From positions 1 through 29,055 of the forward strand of contig CAZTII010000019.1 of NCBI GenBank assembly GCA_964613305.1: 29,055 nt of DNA, in the 5' to 3' direction. The notes beneath the pieces are model-generated. The model was not told the DNA's origin. It worked only from the letters and a program-made list of their open reading frames with translations, and made no database searches. The translations under genes were made by a program, and so were the position numbers. Source of the DNA: CAZTII01 sp964613305. Lineage in GTDB: Bacteria > Bacillota_I > Bacilli_A > Erysipelotrichales > Erysipelotrichaceae. Below, in pieces: positions 16,210 through 24,765 of this stretch (positions are counted from its first letter, which is position 1; each line of letters opens with the position of its first letter).

Positions 16210-16242
16210 TGACTTTGTGCTAAGCATAAAGTCATTTTTTTT
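16209..16242 (+). terminator. Rho-independent terminator between the permease copies
   Basis: A 12-base stem ATGACTTTGTGC / GCATAAAGTCAT (one G-U) with loop TAA is followed by eight T. Confidence 0.9.
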
Positions 16243-16322
16243 GAAATAGAAAAAATATGGATTGTATAAATTAAAGAAATTTAATAAAAAAATACAGATA
16301 TTGTGATAATTATCTATCAGCC

Positions 16323-16352
16323 TTGACATATGGTTATGGTCTTACTTATAAT
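16323..16352 (+). promoter_or_regulatory. Sigma-A promoter of permease copy 2
   Basis: TTGACA (16323-16328), 18 bases, TATAAT (16347-16352). A better Shine-Dalgarno (AAGGGGG, 16368-16374) than copy 1 suggests that copy 2 is the expressed gene. Confidence 0.8.
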
Positions 16353-16378
16353 GTAGGTAATGTATACAAGGGGGAATA

Positions 16379-17565
16379 ATGATGACGAATACGACACTCT
16401 ATGCTTTACTTCTATTTATAGCTACATATTGTTTATTAATTTTCTTTTCTGATTATCGTCCACACATTGCGATTGGTAGTGCAATTGTTTTTGTGGCAAC
16501 TGGTATTTTACCAATATCTAAAGTTTTAGGGGCAATTGATTATAACGTAATTATGATGATTGCGGGTACAATGGGATTGGTCGCATTATTTATTGAATCA
16601 AAAATGCCAGAATTATTAGCGGATATTATTATCGATAAAATGCCAAATGTGCAATGGATGACTATTGCTTTATCAGTGTTTGCGGCAGTAATTTCAGCGT
16701 TTGTTGATAACGTGGCTACTGTATTAATGGTTGCACCAGTCGCTATGATGTTATGTAAAAAACTAAATATTTCACCAGTTAAATCGATTATCGCAATTTC
16801 AATTGCGTCTAACTTGCAAGGGGCGGCAACGTTAGTTGGTGATACTACTTCTATTTTATTAGGTGGTTATGCAAACATGAATTTTATGGATTTTTTCTTT
16901 TATGAAGGAAAAATGGGTTTGTTCTTTATTGTACAAATCGCTTGTTTAGCGGCGACGTTTGTTTTATATTTAATGCTTCGTGGCGAGAAACAGCCAATTC
17001 ATTTGGATGAGAAAACAAAAGTTACAAATTATGTTCCAACATATTTATTGTTAGGTTTAGTTGGGTTATTAATTATTGCATCATTTATTCCAAATACTCA
17101 TCCTTGGATTAATGGCATGATTTGTATGGCATTAATGGTTGTGGGAATTATTTATGAAATGATTGCTCAAAAAGATGTTGCAGTTTTAAAAAACACATTA
17201 AAAGAAATTGATTTCTTTACACTCTTATTATTATCGGGATTGTTTGTGGTAATTGCAGGNNNNNNNNNNNNNNNNNNNNNNNNNNNNNNNNNNNNNNNNN
17301 NNNNNNNNNNNNNNNNNNNNNNNNNNNNNNNNNNNNNNNNNNNNNNNNNNNNNNNNNNNTGTATTTTGGTTTATTGTCAGGAGCGACTCTTGGTGGTAAC
17401 TTAACACCGATTGGTGCTTCAGCGAATATTACTGCTTTAGGGTTGTTGAGAAAAGAAGGGCATGATGCACCGAATAGTACATTTATGAAAATCTCAATCC
17501 CATATACTCTTGCGGCAGTAATTACAGGTTACGTATTAATTTGGTTATTATTTAAACCAGTATAG
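16379..17565 (+). CDS. ArsB/NhaD/SLC13-type permease copy 2 (contains assembly gap)
   Basis: Full-length sister of the gene at 14926, with no stop in the sequenced parts; Tyr is present where copy 1 has TAA (YEGKMGLFFIV). ATG 16379 and ATG 16382 are both possible; the second lines up with the copy 1 start and has the better seven-base spacing from AAGGGGG. The 100 N at 17260-17359 stand for what should be about 200 bases judged from copy 1 (15804-16003), so the reading frame given by this sequence after the gap is wrong by one base. The true frame resumes with FGLLSGATLGGNLTPIGASANI and ends at 17565. The family reaction is secondary ion or anion transport in the membrane; the substrate is not fixed. 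Confidence 0.85.
17260..17359. other. Assembly gap (100 N)
   Basis: One hundred N inside permease copy 2. The flanks match copy 1 at 15803 and 16004, so about 200 bases are missing. The gap is probably where the two near-identical copies collapsed during assembly; 100 is a usual placeholder length. Confidence 0.95.
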
Positions 17566-17591
17566 AACTCCATTTATTTGGAGTTTTTTTT
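17566..17591 (+). terminator. Rho-independent terminator after permease copy 2
   Basis: AACTCCA, loop TTTATT, TGGAGTT merging into an eight-T run. Confidence 0.9.
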
Positions 17592-17612
17592 GGTTTTATT
17601 GATAAGTAAAAA

Positions 17613-17621
17613 TGATATAAT
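17613..17621 (+). promoter_or_regulatory. Extended -10 promoter of the glycan operon
   Basis: TGATATAAT is a consensus extended -10, 20 bases before the first gene. No clear -35 box is present, which is usual for this class. Confidence 0.55.
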
Positions 17622-17640
17622 TAATAGAAAAGGAGGGTTT

Positions 17641-18585
17641 ATGAAAGCGTTATTAGGATATACTGGTTTTGTTGGTTCAAATATTGCGAAGCAAATGAAA
17701 TTTGAACGATTATTTAATTCTAAAAATAGTAATGAATTACTATTAGAGTCATATGATTTGGTTGTTTGTAGTGCGATTAGAGCGGAGAAATTTTTAGCGA
17801 ATAAATATCCTGAGGAAGATAAAGCTTTAATTGTTCGTTTACAAGAACAGTTAAAAGGATTAAAGTGTAAAACATTTGTGTTGATTTCAACGATTGATGT
17901 GGTGGATCAGCAATGTGGTGCAGATGAACATTATCCCATCGATATTGATAAATTAGAACCTTATGGACGTCATCGTTATGAGTTTGAACAATTTGTTTGT
18001 AGTACTTTTTCTGATGTTTATATACTTCGCTTACCTGCACTTTTTGGTGATGGTTTAAAAAAGAATTTTATTTTTGATATTATTCATAAAATTCCGACGA
18101 TGATTATGAAAGAGAAGTTTAATGAGTTATTGCCATTGTTGTCTGATGAACAACGAGAAGTTTTAACATCTTCGTACCAACAGTTGGATAATGGTAATTA
18201 TAGTGTCGTTTCATTGTCAAAGGAAAAGCGTATTGCGTTGATTAGTGTATTAGAGTTTGTTGGATTTACTAGTGCAGTATTTACGGATTCGCGTAGTGAA
18301 TTTCAATTTTATGATTTAAACAATATTGGTAAAGATATTGATTTTGTACTACAAAACAATATTCCGTTACTGAATGTTAATTCTGAACCGATGAGCGCTA
18401 AAGAAATCGCTAAAGAGTGTTTTGATATTGAATTTGATACGATAATTCATAATAGAACCCCAATCAAGCAAGATGTTAAAACGGCGTATAGCAGTTTGGT
18501 TGATAGAAATGATGGCTATTTATATGGCAAAGAGGAAATCATTGTTGCGTTACGTCAATTTAAGGAGCGTGTTGCACATGATTAA
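17641..18585 (+). CDS. NAD(P)-dependent sugar-nucleotide epimerase/reductase-like protein
   Basis: 314 residues. The N-terminal Rossmann motif is GYTGFVGSN (6-14), followed by VLISTIDVVD and YGRHRYEFEQF (an extended-SDR-like Tyr-x-x-x-Arg in place of Tyr-x-x-x-Lys) and LRLPALFGDGLKKN, the pattern of dTDP-4-dehydrorhamnose-reductase/WcaG-like enzymes. Replacement of the catalytic Lys by Arg or a register shift makes activity uncertain. The start is ATG 17641 behind AGGAGGG; the frame is open to 17578 but that part crosses the terminator. It is the first gene of a six-gene operon and overlaps the next by eight bases. Confidence 0.75.
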   Translation: MKALLGYTGFVGSNIAKQMKFERLFNSKNSNELLLESYDLVVCSAIRAEKFLANKYPEEDKALIVRLQEQLKGLKCKTFVLISTIDVVDQQCGADEHYPIDIDKLEPYGRHRYEFEQFVCSTFSDVYILRLPALFGDGLKKNFIFDIIHKIPTMIMKEKFNELLPLLSDEQREVLTSSYQQLDNGNYSVVSLSKEKRIALISVLEFVGFTSAVFTDSRSEFQFYDLNNIGKDIDFVLQNNIPLLNVNSEPMSAKEIAKECFDIEFDTIIHNRTPIKQDVKTAYSSLVDRNDGYLYGKEEIIVALRQFKERVAHD

Positions 18586-19390
18586 GTTGTGTATATCGAA
18601 TATTGCTTGGGAAATGGAAGATGATGATACTGTTTATTCAATGATGAATCAGTTGGGCTTTCATTGTTTAGAAATTGCGCCAACACGTGTTTTTTCTACT
18701 CCGTATGATCAACCTATGGCGTCATTGTTATCGTATAAGAAACATGTTGAATCGTTTGGTTTACAATTAGTTTCGATGCAGTCATTAATTTACAATCGAC
18801 CAGATGTTCAGTTGTTTACGGATGATCAATCACGAGAACAGTTTAAAGGGGTACTAAAACAAGCCATTGATTTTGCATCAGCGTTAAATATAAAAAATTT
18901 AGTGTTTGGTTCTCCTAAAAATAGAGTGATGCATGATGAAGAACATGATTATTGTGTGGCGATTGAGTTTTTTAGAGAAATTGGTGCGTATTGTAAAGAA
19001 AAAGGTGTGTTATTAGCAATTGAAGCGAATAGTAGTATGTATGGGACTAATTTCCTTACTACGACTAAAAGTGCCGGTGATTTTGTGAAAGAAGTGAATA
19101 GTGAAGGTATTTCGTTACAAATTGATACGGGTACGATGTTAATTAATAAAGAAGATCCAACGATTATTCAAGAGTATATGAAATGGGTTAGCCATGTTCA
19201 TTTTAGTGAAATGAATCTAAATGTGTTAAATAAAGAAAATGACTTGTTTTATCACTCAATGTTTAGTATTTTAAAGGAAATGAACTATCAACACTGTGTT
19301 TCTATTGAAATGAGAAAAACGGATGTTGAAACGGTAGTAGAAACGATGAAATTTGTGAAAAAATTGAAGGGTGAGGTTTGTGATGACTAG
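18578..19390 (+). CDS. Sugar phosphate isomerase/epimerase (xylose-isomerase-like TIM barrel)
   Basis: 270 residues. AP-endonuclease-2/xylose-isomerase-like fold with the expected metal ligands: Glu in LLAIEANSS, Asp in LQIDTGTM, His in HVHFSEMN and the final Glu in VSIEMRK. The N-terminus IKLCISNIAWEMEDDDTVYS resembles IolE/IolI-type isomerases. In this operon it likely shapes a sugar used for the glycan. The start is ATG 18578, ten bases after AAGGAG; it overlaps the preceding gene by eight bases and the next by eight bases, pointing to tight translational coupling. Confidence 0.8.
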   Translation: MIKLCISNIAWEMEDDDTVYSMMNQLGFHCLEIAPTRVFSTPYDQPMASLLSYKKHVESFGLQLVSMQSLIYNRPDVQLFTDDQSREQFKGVLKQAIDFASALNIKNLVFGSPKNRVMHDEEHDYCVAIEFFREIGAYCKEKGVLLAIEANSSMYGTNFLTTTKSAGDFVKEVNSEGISLQIDTGTMLINKEDPTIIQEYMKWVSHVHFSEMNLNVLNKENDLFYHSMFSILKEMNYQHCVSIEMRKTDVETVVETMKFVKKLKGEVCDD

Positions 19391-20165
19391 AGAAATACCG
19401 ATGCATGATGTTGTTCGCTTTAGAGAAAAGAGAAACGATTATTGTCTTTGTATTCCTGTTATTAATGAAGGGGAGAAAATAAGGCGTCAATTACGAGAAT
19501 TGAATGTATTGAAGTTAGTGGATGTTGTTGATGTGATTGTATGTGATGGTGGAAGCACAGATGATTCACTGAATGAAGTGTTTTTAAAACAGGTGAATGT
19601 TACGTGTTTATTGACGAAACGTGATAAAGGCAAGTTAAGTGCACAACTACGTATGGGATATAGCTATGCTCTGGATGAAGGATATGTCGGTATTATTACT
19701 GTTGATGGCAATGGAAAGGATAATATGTCGGCTATTCCTTTGTTTATCGAAGCGCTGAAACAGGGCTATGACTTTGTTCAAGGTTCTCGTTTTGTGGATG
19801 GTGGAAAAGCGATTAATACCCCACTGAGTCGTCATTTGGCATTAAAGTGTATTCATGCACCGATGATTTCGATGGCGAGTGGTTTTTCTTATACGGATAC
19901 GACGAATGGTTATCGTGGTTATTCTCGTGATATGTTGCTTGATCCTAACATTGATATTTTTAGAAATGTGTTTGATACGTATGAATTATTAGCGTATTTA
20001 TCGGTTAGGGTACCACGTCTTGGCTATAAGGTTACAGAGGTTCCGGTTGAACGAGCGTATCCATTGAATGAAAAAATTCCAACTAAAATTAGTCCGCTAA
20101 AGGGTAATATGACATTGTTGCACATTTTATGGAAAGCATCGATGCATCAGTATGACCCAAAATAA
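19383..20165 (+). CDS. Family 2 glycosyltransferase (DPM/GtrB-like, soluble)
   Basis: 260 residues. GT-A core: IPVINEGEKI, VIVCDGGSTDDS (nucleotide-sugar site) and IITVDGNGKDN in place of the usual DxD (Asp-Gly-Asn with a later Asp), then FVQGSRFVDGG and a conserved TDTTNGYRGYSRDML. There are no membrane helices, so it works at the membrane surface on a carrier-linked acceptor or makes a prenyl-phosphate sugar. The start is ATG 19383, six bases after GAGG; GTG 19371 is unlikely. The eight-base overlap with the preceding gene (ATGACTAG) repeats the pattern of this operon. Confidence 0.85.
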   Translation: MTREIPMHDVVRFREKRNDYCLCIPVINEGEKIRRQLRELNVLKLVDVVDVIVCDGGSTDDSLNEVFLKQVNVTCLLTKRDKGKLSAQLRMGYSYALDEGYVGIITVDGNGKDNMSAIPLFIEALKQGYDFVQGSRFVDGGKAINTPLSRHLALKCIHAPMISMASGFSYTDTTNGYRGYSRDMLLDPNIDIFRNVFDTYELLAYLSVRVPRLGYKVTEVPVERAYPLNEKIPTKISPLKGNMTLLHILWKASMHQYDPK

Positions 20166-20178
20166 AGGAGGTATTGCT

Positions 20179-21291
20179 TTGTATTATGATCGCGTAATTA
20201 TTGGTAGTGGCATTTATGGAATGTATGCGAGTATTATTAGTAAAAAGAAACATGGGGACTCATGTAGTGTACTGGTAATTGATGGAGAAGATTCTTATTT
20301 TAAACGTGGCTCCTATATTAATCAAGCGCGTTTGCATAATGGATACCATTATCCTCGTTCTTATTCTACTGCGAGTAAATCAGCAGGTTATTTTAATCGA
20401 TTTTATGAGGATTATAAGGAATGTATTAATGATGATTTTGAGAAAGTGTATGCGATAGCTGCGGATTATAGTTGGACCAATGGTGTTCAATTTAAACAGT
20501 TTTGTGATAATTTAAATTTAGTGTGTGATGAGATAGAAAAGAAGAAATATTTTAATGAATTTTCTATTGATAAGGCATTTCATACGGTGGAGTATTCGTT
20601 TGATGCCCAACTTCTTGGTGATAAAATGCATGAGGAAGCGACTTCATTAGGGGTTGAGTTTTCCTTTAAAACAACAATTGATTCGATAGTTAAAGACGGT
20701 AAACAATTTTGTATTACTTTTATGGATGGAAGATGTATTTATACTGGTTATGTTTTAAATGCGACATATGCTGGTGTTAATCAAATTCATGAGATGATGG
20801 GTTACGACTTATTGCCGATAAAATATGAATTGTGTGAAGTTATTTTGTGTGAAGTTTCTAAGTCGATTGAACACGTTGGTTTAACGGTGATGGATGGTCC
20901 ATTCTTTTCGGTTATGCCTTTTGGAAAAACGGGGTATCATTCTATTACAACAGTATCTAGAACACCTCATTGTACCTCGTATGACACACTTCCTCCATAC
21001 GACTGTCAGGGGAAAACACCTCGATTAGGACATGAGGATGGATGCATGCATTGTCAACACTATCCGCCAACGTCTTTTGTTGAAATGGTACAAATTGCGA
21101 AAAAGTATTTACGAGAAGATATTGAAATAAAGTATGTTAAGTCATTGTATACGGTAAAACCAATTTTGAAAGCTTCTGAAATTGATGATTCGCGACCTAC
21201 GATTATAAAACAATATAGTAGCGAACCACATTTTTATACAGTGTTTTCAGGTAAAATTAACACAATGTATGACTTGGATACCATTTTATAG
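20179..21291 (+). CDS. FAD-dependent oxidoreductase of the DAO-like fold with a four-Cys insert
   Basis: 370 residues. FAD-binding VIIGSGIYGMYAS (GxGxxG at 9-14), then an R-x-S/H-N-G-Y-H-Y-P segment (ARLHNGYHYPRS) and a late glycine-rich SGKINTMYDL. Between these, residues 265-292 hold four cysteines spaced Cx10Cx12Cx2C, which could bind metal. The start is TTG 20179, seven bases after AAGGAGG; ATG 20152 would overlap the previous gene without a ribosome site. The protein resembles uncharacterised oxidoreductases of polysaccharide loci. A role in oxidising a sugar or polyol intermediate is inferred from the operon alone. Confidence 0.75.
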   Translation: MYYDRVIIGSGIYGMYASIISKKKHGDSCSVLVIDGEDSYFKRGSYINQARLHNGYHYPRSYSTASKSAGYFNRFYEDYKECINDDFEKVYAIAADYSWTNGVQFKQFCDNLNLVCDEIEKKKYFNEFSIDKAFHTVEYSFDAQLLGDKMHEEATSLGVEFSFKTTIDSIVKDGKQFCITFMDGRCIYTGYVLNATYAGVNQIHEMMGYDLLPIKYELCEVILCEVSKSIEHVGLTVMDGPFFSVMPFGKTGYHSITTVSRTPHCTSYDTLPPYDCQGKTPRLGHEDGCMHCQHYPPTSFVEMVQIAKKYLREDIEIKYVKSLYTVKPILKASEIDDSRPTIIKQYSSEPHFYTVFSGKINTMYDLDTIL

Positions 21292-21300
21292 GAGGGCTGT

Positions 21301-22197
21301 ATGGAACAAAATTATATTTCGGTAGTAATTGTGGTTAGAAATGGAAAAGAAGTAATAATTCAAAAGCTTAAGGCTTTACATGAAGTGTTGTCATCGTATT
21401 TTTTAAATTTTGAAATTGTTGTTGTAGATAATATGTCGAAAGATGGAACATTTGATGATTTAAAAAATAGTGATTTAGCCATTAATTTAATTTCTTTACC
21501 AAGACGGCATGGAAGCCAACAAGCATTGAATGCAGGAGTGTCTCTTGCGATTGGTGATTATGTTGTGGAAATTGAAGATGGTATGATGGATATTGATTAT
21601 AACTATATTATTGAAATGTATAGAAAATCACAAGAAGGGTTTGATTTTGTGTTTTTAACGCCAAAACAAATTAATCTTTCGTCAACTATTTTTTATAAAA
21701 TGATGAATTATTCGTTTCGATATGAATTAACCACCGATATTACATCATCAATAATGACTCTTTCTTCTCGTCGCGGACAGAATAAAACGGCTGAAATAGG
21801 AAGAAGAATTATTAATCGTAATGTTTCTTATGCGATTTGTGGACTAAAAACAACGAATATTGAAAAAAATATTGTTTATAATAATCAAAGAAGTTTTTCT
21901 AGTAATATTCAGTTGTTTATAGATACCTTAATTTTTCATACCAACATCATTACTTATGTAGCTCAAGTGGTTGCGATGTTTTTTGTGGGTGTTTCCATAA
22001 GCGTGTTTATTTATGCTTTATTGATGAAAATATTTGCGGATGTGATTGAAGGTTGGGCTTCTACGATTGTACTTATCAGTATTGGTTTTTCCGCGATGTT
22101 CTTTATGTTTGCGATTATATCTCGATACTTACATCATATATTGAATAATACATTGCATACTAAAGATTATGTTTATCGCTCAGTTGATAAAAAGTAG
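21301..22197 (+). CDS. GtrB-like family 2 glycosyltransferase with two C-terminal membrane helices
   Basis: 298 residues. GT-A fold with ISVVIVVRNGKEV, VVVDNMSKDGT and RRHGSQQALNAGVSLAIGDY, the polyprenyl-phosphate sugar transferase pattern; two hydrophobic helices (about 215-240 and 250-275) follow. The usual acidic Asp-x-Asp followed by LQDPP is replaced by EIEDGMMDID, so metal binding may use different acidic residues. Such enzymes make undecaprenyl-phosphate sugars. AGGAGG lies just after the previous stop. It is the fifth gene of the glycan operon; the adjoining polytopic protein would be the natural transferase partner. Confidence 0.8.
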   Translation: MEQNYISVVIVVRNGKEVIIQKLKALHEVLSSYFLNFEIVVVDNMSKDGTFDDLKNSDLAINLISLPRRHGSQQALNAGVSLAIGDYVVEIEDGMMDIDYNYIIEMYRKSQEGFDFVFLTPKQINLSSTIFYKMMNYSFRYELTTDITSSIMTLSSRRGQNKTAEIGRRIINRNVSYAICGLKTTNIEKNIVYNNQRSFSSNIQLFIDTLIFHTNIITYVAQVVAMFFVGVSISVFIYALLMKIFADVIEGWASTIVLISIGFSAMFFMFAIISRYLHHILNNTLHTKDYVYRSVDKK

Positions 22198-22206
22198 GAG
22201 AGAAAA

Positions 22207-23535
22207 ATGAAAAAAATAGGAATTATTATTGTGCTTGCAGCTATTTTTTTTGTGTCGTTTGTAGCTGATCCATTAAAAACATATAATCACGAAAAATGTA
22301 TTGAACAAACATTAACGAAGACTCCTGAAAAATTTAGTTCGGATTCGGAAAGTTTGGTTATTGGTAGTTTGGTAGAATCACACAACTATGGATTTACTTC
22401 AGGTATTGGACGTCTCTCACGACTTTATTTTCCTGATGCACAAGATTGGTTTTATAATGTACAAATTACGTATAAATCATATATTGATAATAAAGTGGAA
22501 CCGTATTATGACTTAGAGAAATACACATCACAATTAGGTGGACAAGGATTGTTTTATCGACTTATTGATCATCTAATTTATGATAAAGTTGGTGGTGAAA
22601 CATCGATAGTTATCATGCATATGATGAATGTATTTATTTTAAGTGTTGTATTGGCTATTATTGCGTATTATATCCTTGTGACTTTTAATGTATATGCTTT
22701 GATATTCTTTATTTTTGGTATGATATGGAATCAATGGATTCCTTTGACAAGTTATAATTTGTATTGGGTAACGTGGACAATGTTTTTACCGATGGCAGTA
22801 GCTTGCATGATGACAATGACGCAAAAGTTTAAAAAGACTTTTCTTGTATTGTTATTTTTAACTGTTTTCTTTCGCTGTAGTAGTGGATATGAATACATTA
22901 GCACGGTGTTAGTGGCAATGATGATACCGTTGATTGGGTATGAAATCATGAATTTTGAATCAATAAAAAAATCATTTCAACACTTGATTATTCCTGCAGT
23001 ATTAGGTGTTTCAGCCTTTTTTGTCGCGCTAATTTTTCATTTTTTTCGATATTTATCAGCTGGTACTAGTTTGGAAGGAACGATAAGAATAATGATGTAC
23101 ATCGTGGTCAAGAGAACGCATGGTTCACTAGAAGCGATAGGGTTTAAAAGTGATGTTCTAGAAAAATCATTACAAGCATCTCTTGGTAGTGTTCTTATGA
23201 AGTATTTTAATGCGACAACAGTAAATATTCCGATAAATAATTCATATTTTGAGGTTAAAGTATGGATGTTTCTTGTAGTTATAGCGATTGGACTTATCGT
23301 GGGAATGGTACTTTATCGTAAAAATCATAGTAGAAAACTCTTAGCAATCATCTCGATGGCACTCGTTAGTATGTTGGCGCCATTATCATGGTTCGTACTT
23401 GCGAAAGCACATTCTGATGCGCATCCTTTTGTGAATACGATGTTATGGTATATGCCATTTATACCGCTTGCACTAGCTGCGTTAGGGTATATTTTGAGTT
23501 TAAAACTACAAAAAAAAGAAAGTAGTTCAATATAA
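22207..23535 (+). CDS. Polytopic membrane protein, probable GT-C-like glycosyltransferase
   Basis: 442 residues with about ten hydrophobic segments. A long extracytoplasmic loop follows the first helix (residues about 22-130, including NYGFTSGIGRLSRLYFPDAQDW), and there are aromatic-rich helices such as FFIFGMIWNQWIPLT. This layout (short N-terminal helix, big first loop, many helices) fits GT-C enzymes that use lipid-linked sugars, but I saw no family signature. It is the last gene of the operon, with GGAGAG upstream and 9 bases after the previous stop. I cannot name the product; the GtrB-like neighbour suggests transfer of a lipid-linked sugar on the outer face. Confidence 0.65.
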   Translation: MKKIGIIIVLAAIFFVSFVADPLKTYNHEKCIEQTLTKTPEKFSSDSESLVIGSLVESHNYGFTSGIGRLSRLYFPDAQDWFYNVQITYKSYIDNKVEPYYDLEKYTSQLGGQGLFYRLIDHLIYDKVGGETSIVIMHMMNVFILSVVLAIIAYYILVTFNVYALIFFIFGMIWNQWIPLTSYNLYWVTWTMFLPMAVACMMTMTQKFKKTFLVLLFLTVFFRCSSGYEYISTVLVAMMIPLIGYEIMNFESIKKSFQHLIIPAVLGVSAFFVALIFHFFRYLSAGTSLEGTIRIMMYIVVKRTHGSLEAIGFKSDVLEKSLQASLGSVLMKYFNATTVNIPINNSYFEVKVWMFLVVIAIGLIVGMVLYRKNHSRKLLAIISMALVSMLAPLSWFVLAKAHSDAHPFVNTMLWYMPFIPLALAALGYILSLKLQKKESSSI

Positions 23536-23589
23536 CTCATTGATTATGTAAGATACGTTGTTTCCTTGCTTAATTAATTGGTTCACAAT

Positions 23590-23619
23590 TGACAATAGTA
23601 CCTTAAAAATATTATAATT
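23590..23619 (+). promoter_or_regulatory. Sigma-A promoter of gapA
   Basis: TTGACA (23590-23595), 18 bases, TATAAT (23614-23619), with AAGGAGG 14 bases before the ATG. Confidence 0.85.
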
Positions 23620-23648
23620 TAATAGCATCATAAGGAGGTCACTATAAA

Positions 23649-24655
23649 ATGGCAGATGTAAAAGTAGCAATTAATGGTTTTGGACGTATCGGACGCTTAG
23701 CGTTTAGACAAATGTTTGGAACAGCAGGTTATGAAGTTGTGGCAATCAACGACTTAACTGATCCAACAATGTTAGCACATTTATTGAAATACGATTCAGC
23801 ACAAGGACGTTATGATGGTCACGAAGTTGTGGCTGGCGCTGACTCTATTACAGTAGATGGCAAAGAAATCAAAATTTACAAAGAAGCAGACGCTTCAAAA
23901 TTACCTTGGGGAGCATTAGATGTAGACGTAGTACTTGAGTGTACAGGTTTCTATACTTCTAAAGAAAAAGGTATGATTCACGTTAATGCGGGTGCTAAGA
24001 AAGTTGTTATTTCAGCTCCAGCTGGTAACGATTTACCTACAGTTGTATTTAGCGTAAACGAAGGTATCTTAAAATCAGAAGACGTTGTTATTTCAGCTGC
24101 TTCTTGTACAACTAACTGTTTAGCGCCTATGGCTGACACACTTAACAAATTTGCACCTATCCAAAGTGGTATCATGACTACAGTTCATGCATATACAGGT
24201 GATCAAATGGTTCTTGACGGACCTCACCGTAAAGGTGATTTACGTCGTGCTAGAGCTGCAGCTAGCAACATCGTTCCTAACTCAACAGGTGCTGCAAAAG
24301 CTATCGGTTTAGTTATTCCTGAATTAAATGGTAAACTAATCGGTTCTGCACAACGTGTTCCTGTAATTACTGGTTCATCAACTATTTTAGTTGCGGTAGT
24401 TAAAGGCGATAATGTAACAAAAGATGGTATCAACGCGGCAATGAAAGCTGCATCTAACGCTTCTTTCGGATACACTGAAGAAGAATTAGTATCTAGCGAT
24501 ATTATCGGAAGTAGCTTTGGTTCATTGTTTGATGCAACTCAAACAATGGTTACAAAAATCAGCGAAGGTTTATATCAAGTTCAAGTTGGTATGACAACGA
24601 AAATAGCTACACTAGCCAAATGGTTAGAACAATCAAATACTTTGCATCAATCTAA
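23649..24655 (+). CDS. gapA: Glyceraldehyde-3-phosphate dehydrogenase, frameshifted near the 3' end
   Basis: NAD-dependent glycolytic enzyme. NGFGRIGRL (9-17) binds NAD, SAASCTTNCLAP carries the catalytic Cys, and TTVHAYTGDQ the His. The frame given runs to 24710 and ends with unrelated residues, but from 24587 another frame reads WYDNENSYTSQMVRTIKY and FASI, the true GAPDH ending, stopping at 24653-24655, one base before a strong terminator. Net loss of one base (or seven, since relatives read V-V-S-W here) after GLYQVQV is the cause. As the gene is normally essential, a sequence error is likelier than true loss. Codon choice differs from neighbours (more C-ending, GGT, CGT), as for a highly expressed gene. 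Confidence 0.93.
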
Positions 24656-24656
24656 G

Positions 24657-24679
24657 AAACTGCGCAAGCAGTTTTTTTT
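24657..24679 (+). terminator. Rho-independent terminator of gapA
   Basis: AAACTGC, loop GCAA, GCAGTTT with a run of eight T. It begins one base after the frame-corrected gapA stop, which supports the correction. Confidence 0.9.
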
Positions 24680-24765
24680 AACCTTTATTCATATTACAAA
24701 ATTTAATTGAAAAAATATTGAAATTTTGTAATAATATTATAAACTTATAGTATACGAGGTATTCT

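Larger units (their letters stand above)
14869..17565 (+). repeat. Tandem duplication of a permease gene and its promoter
   Basis: Units 14869-16209 and about 16323-17565 are near-identical over the whole coding region (many identical runs longer than 60 bases, mainly silent differences elsewhere). A terminator stands between them, and the promoters share the TATAAT-to-TAATGTATACAA leader. The first copy is interrupted by one nonsense codon; the second contains an N-gap. Confidence 0.9.

Noticed and set aside
24656..24710. Genuine 18-residue extension of GAPDH
   Set aside because: It is read through the terminator hairpin and T-run and has no family match; the alternative frame restores the conserved ending.
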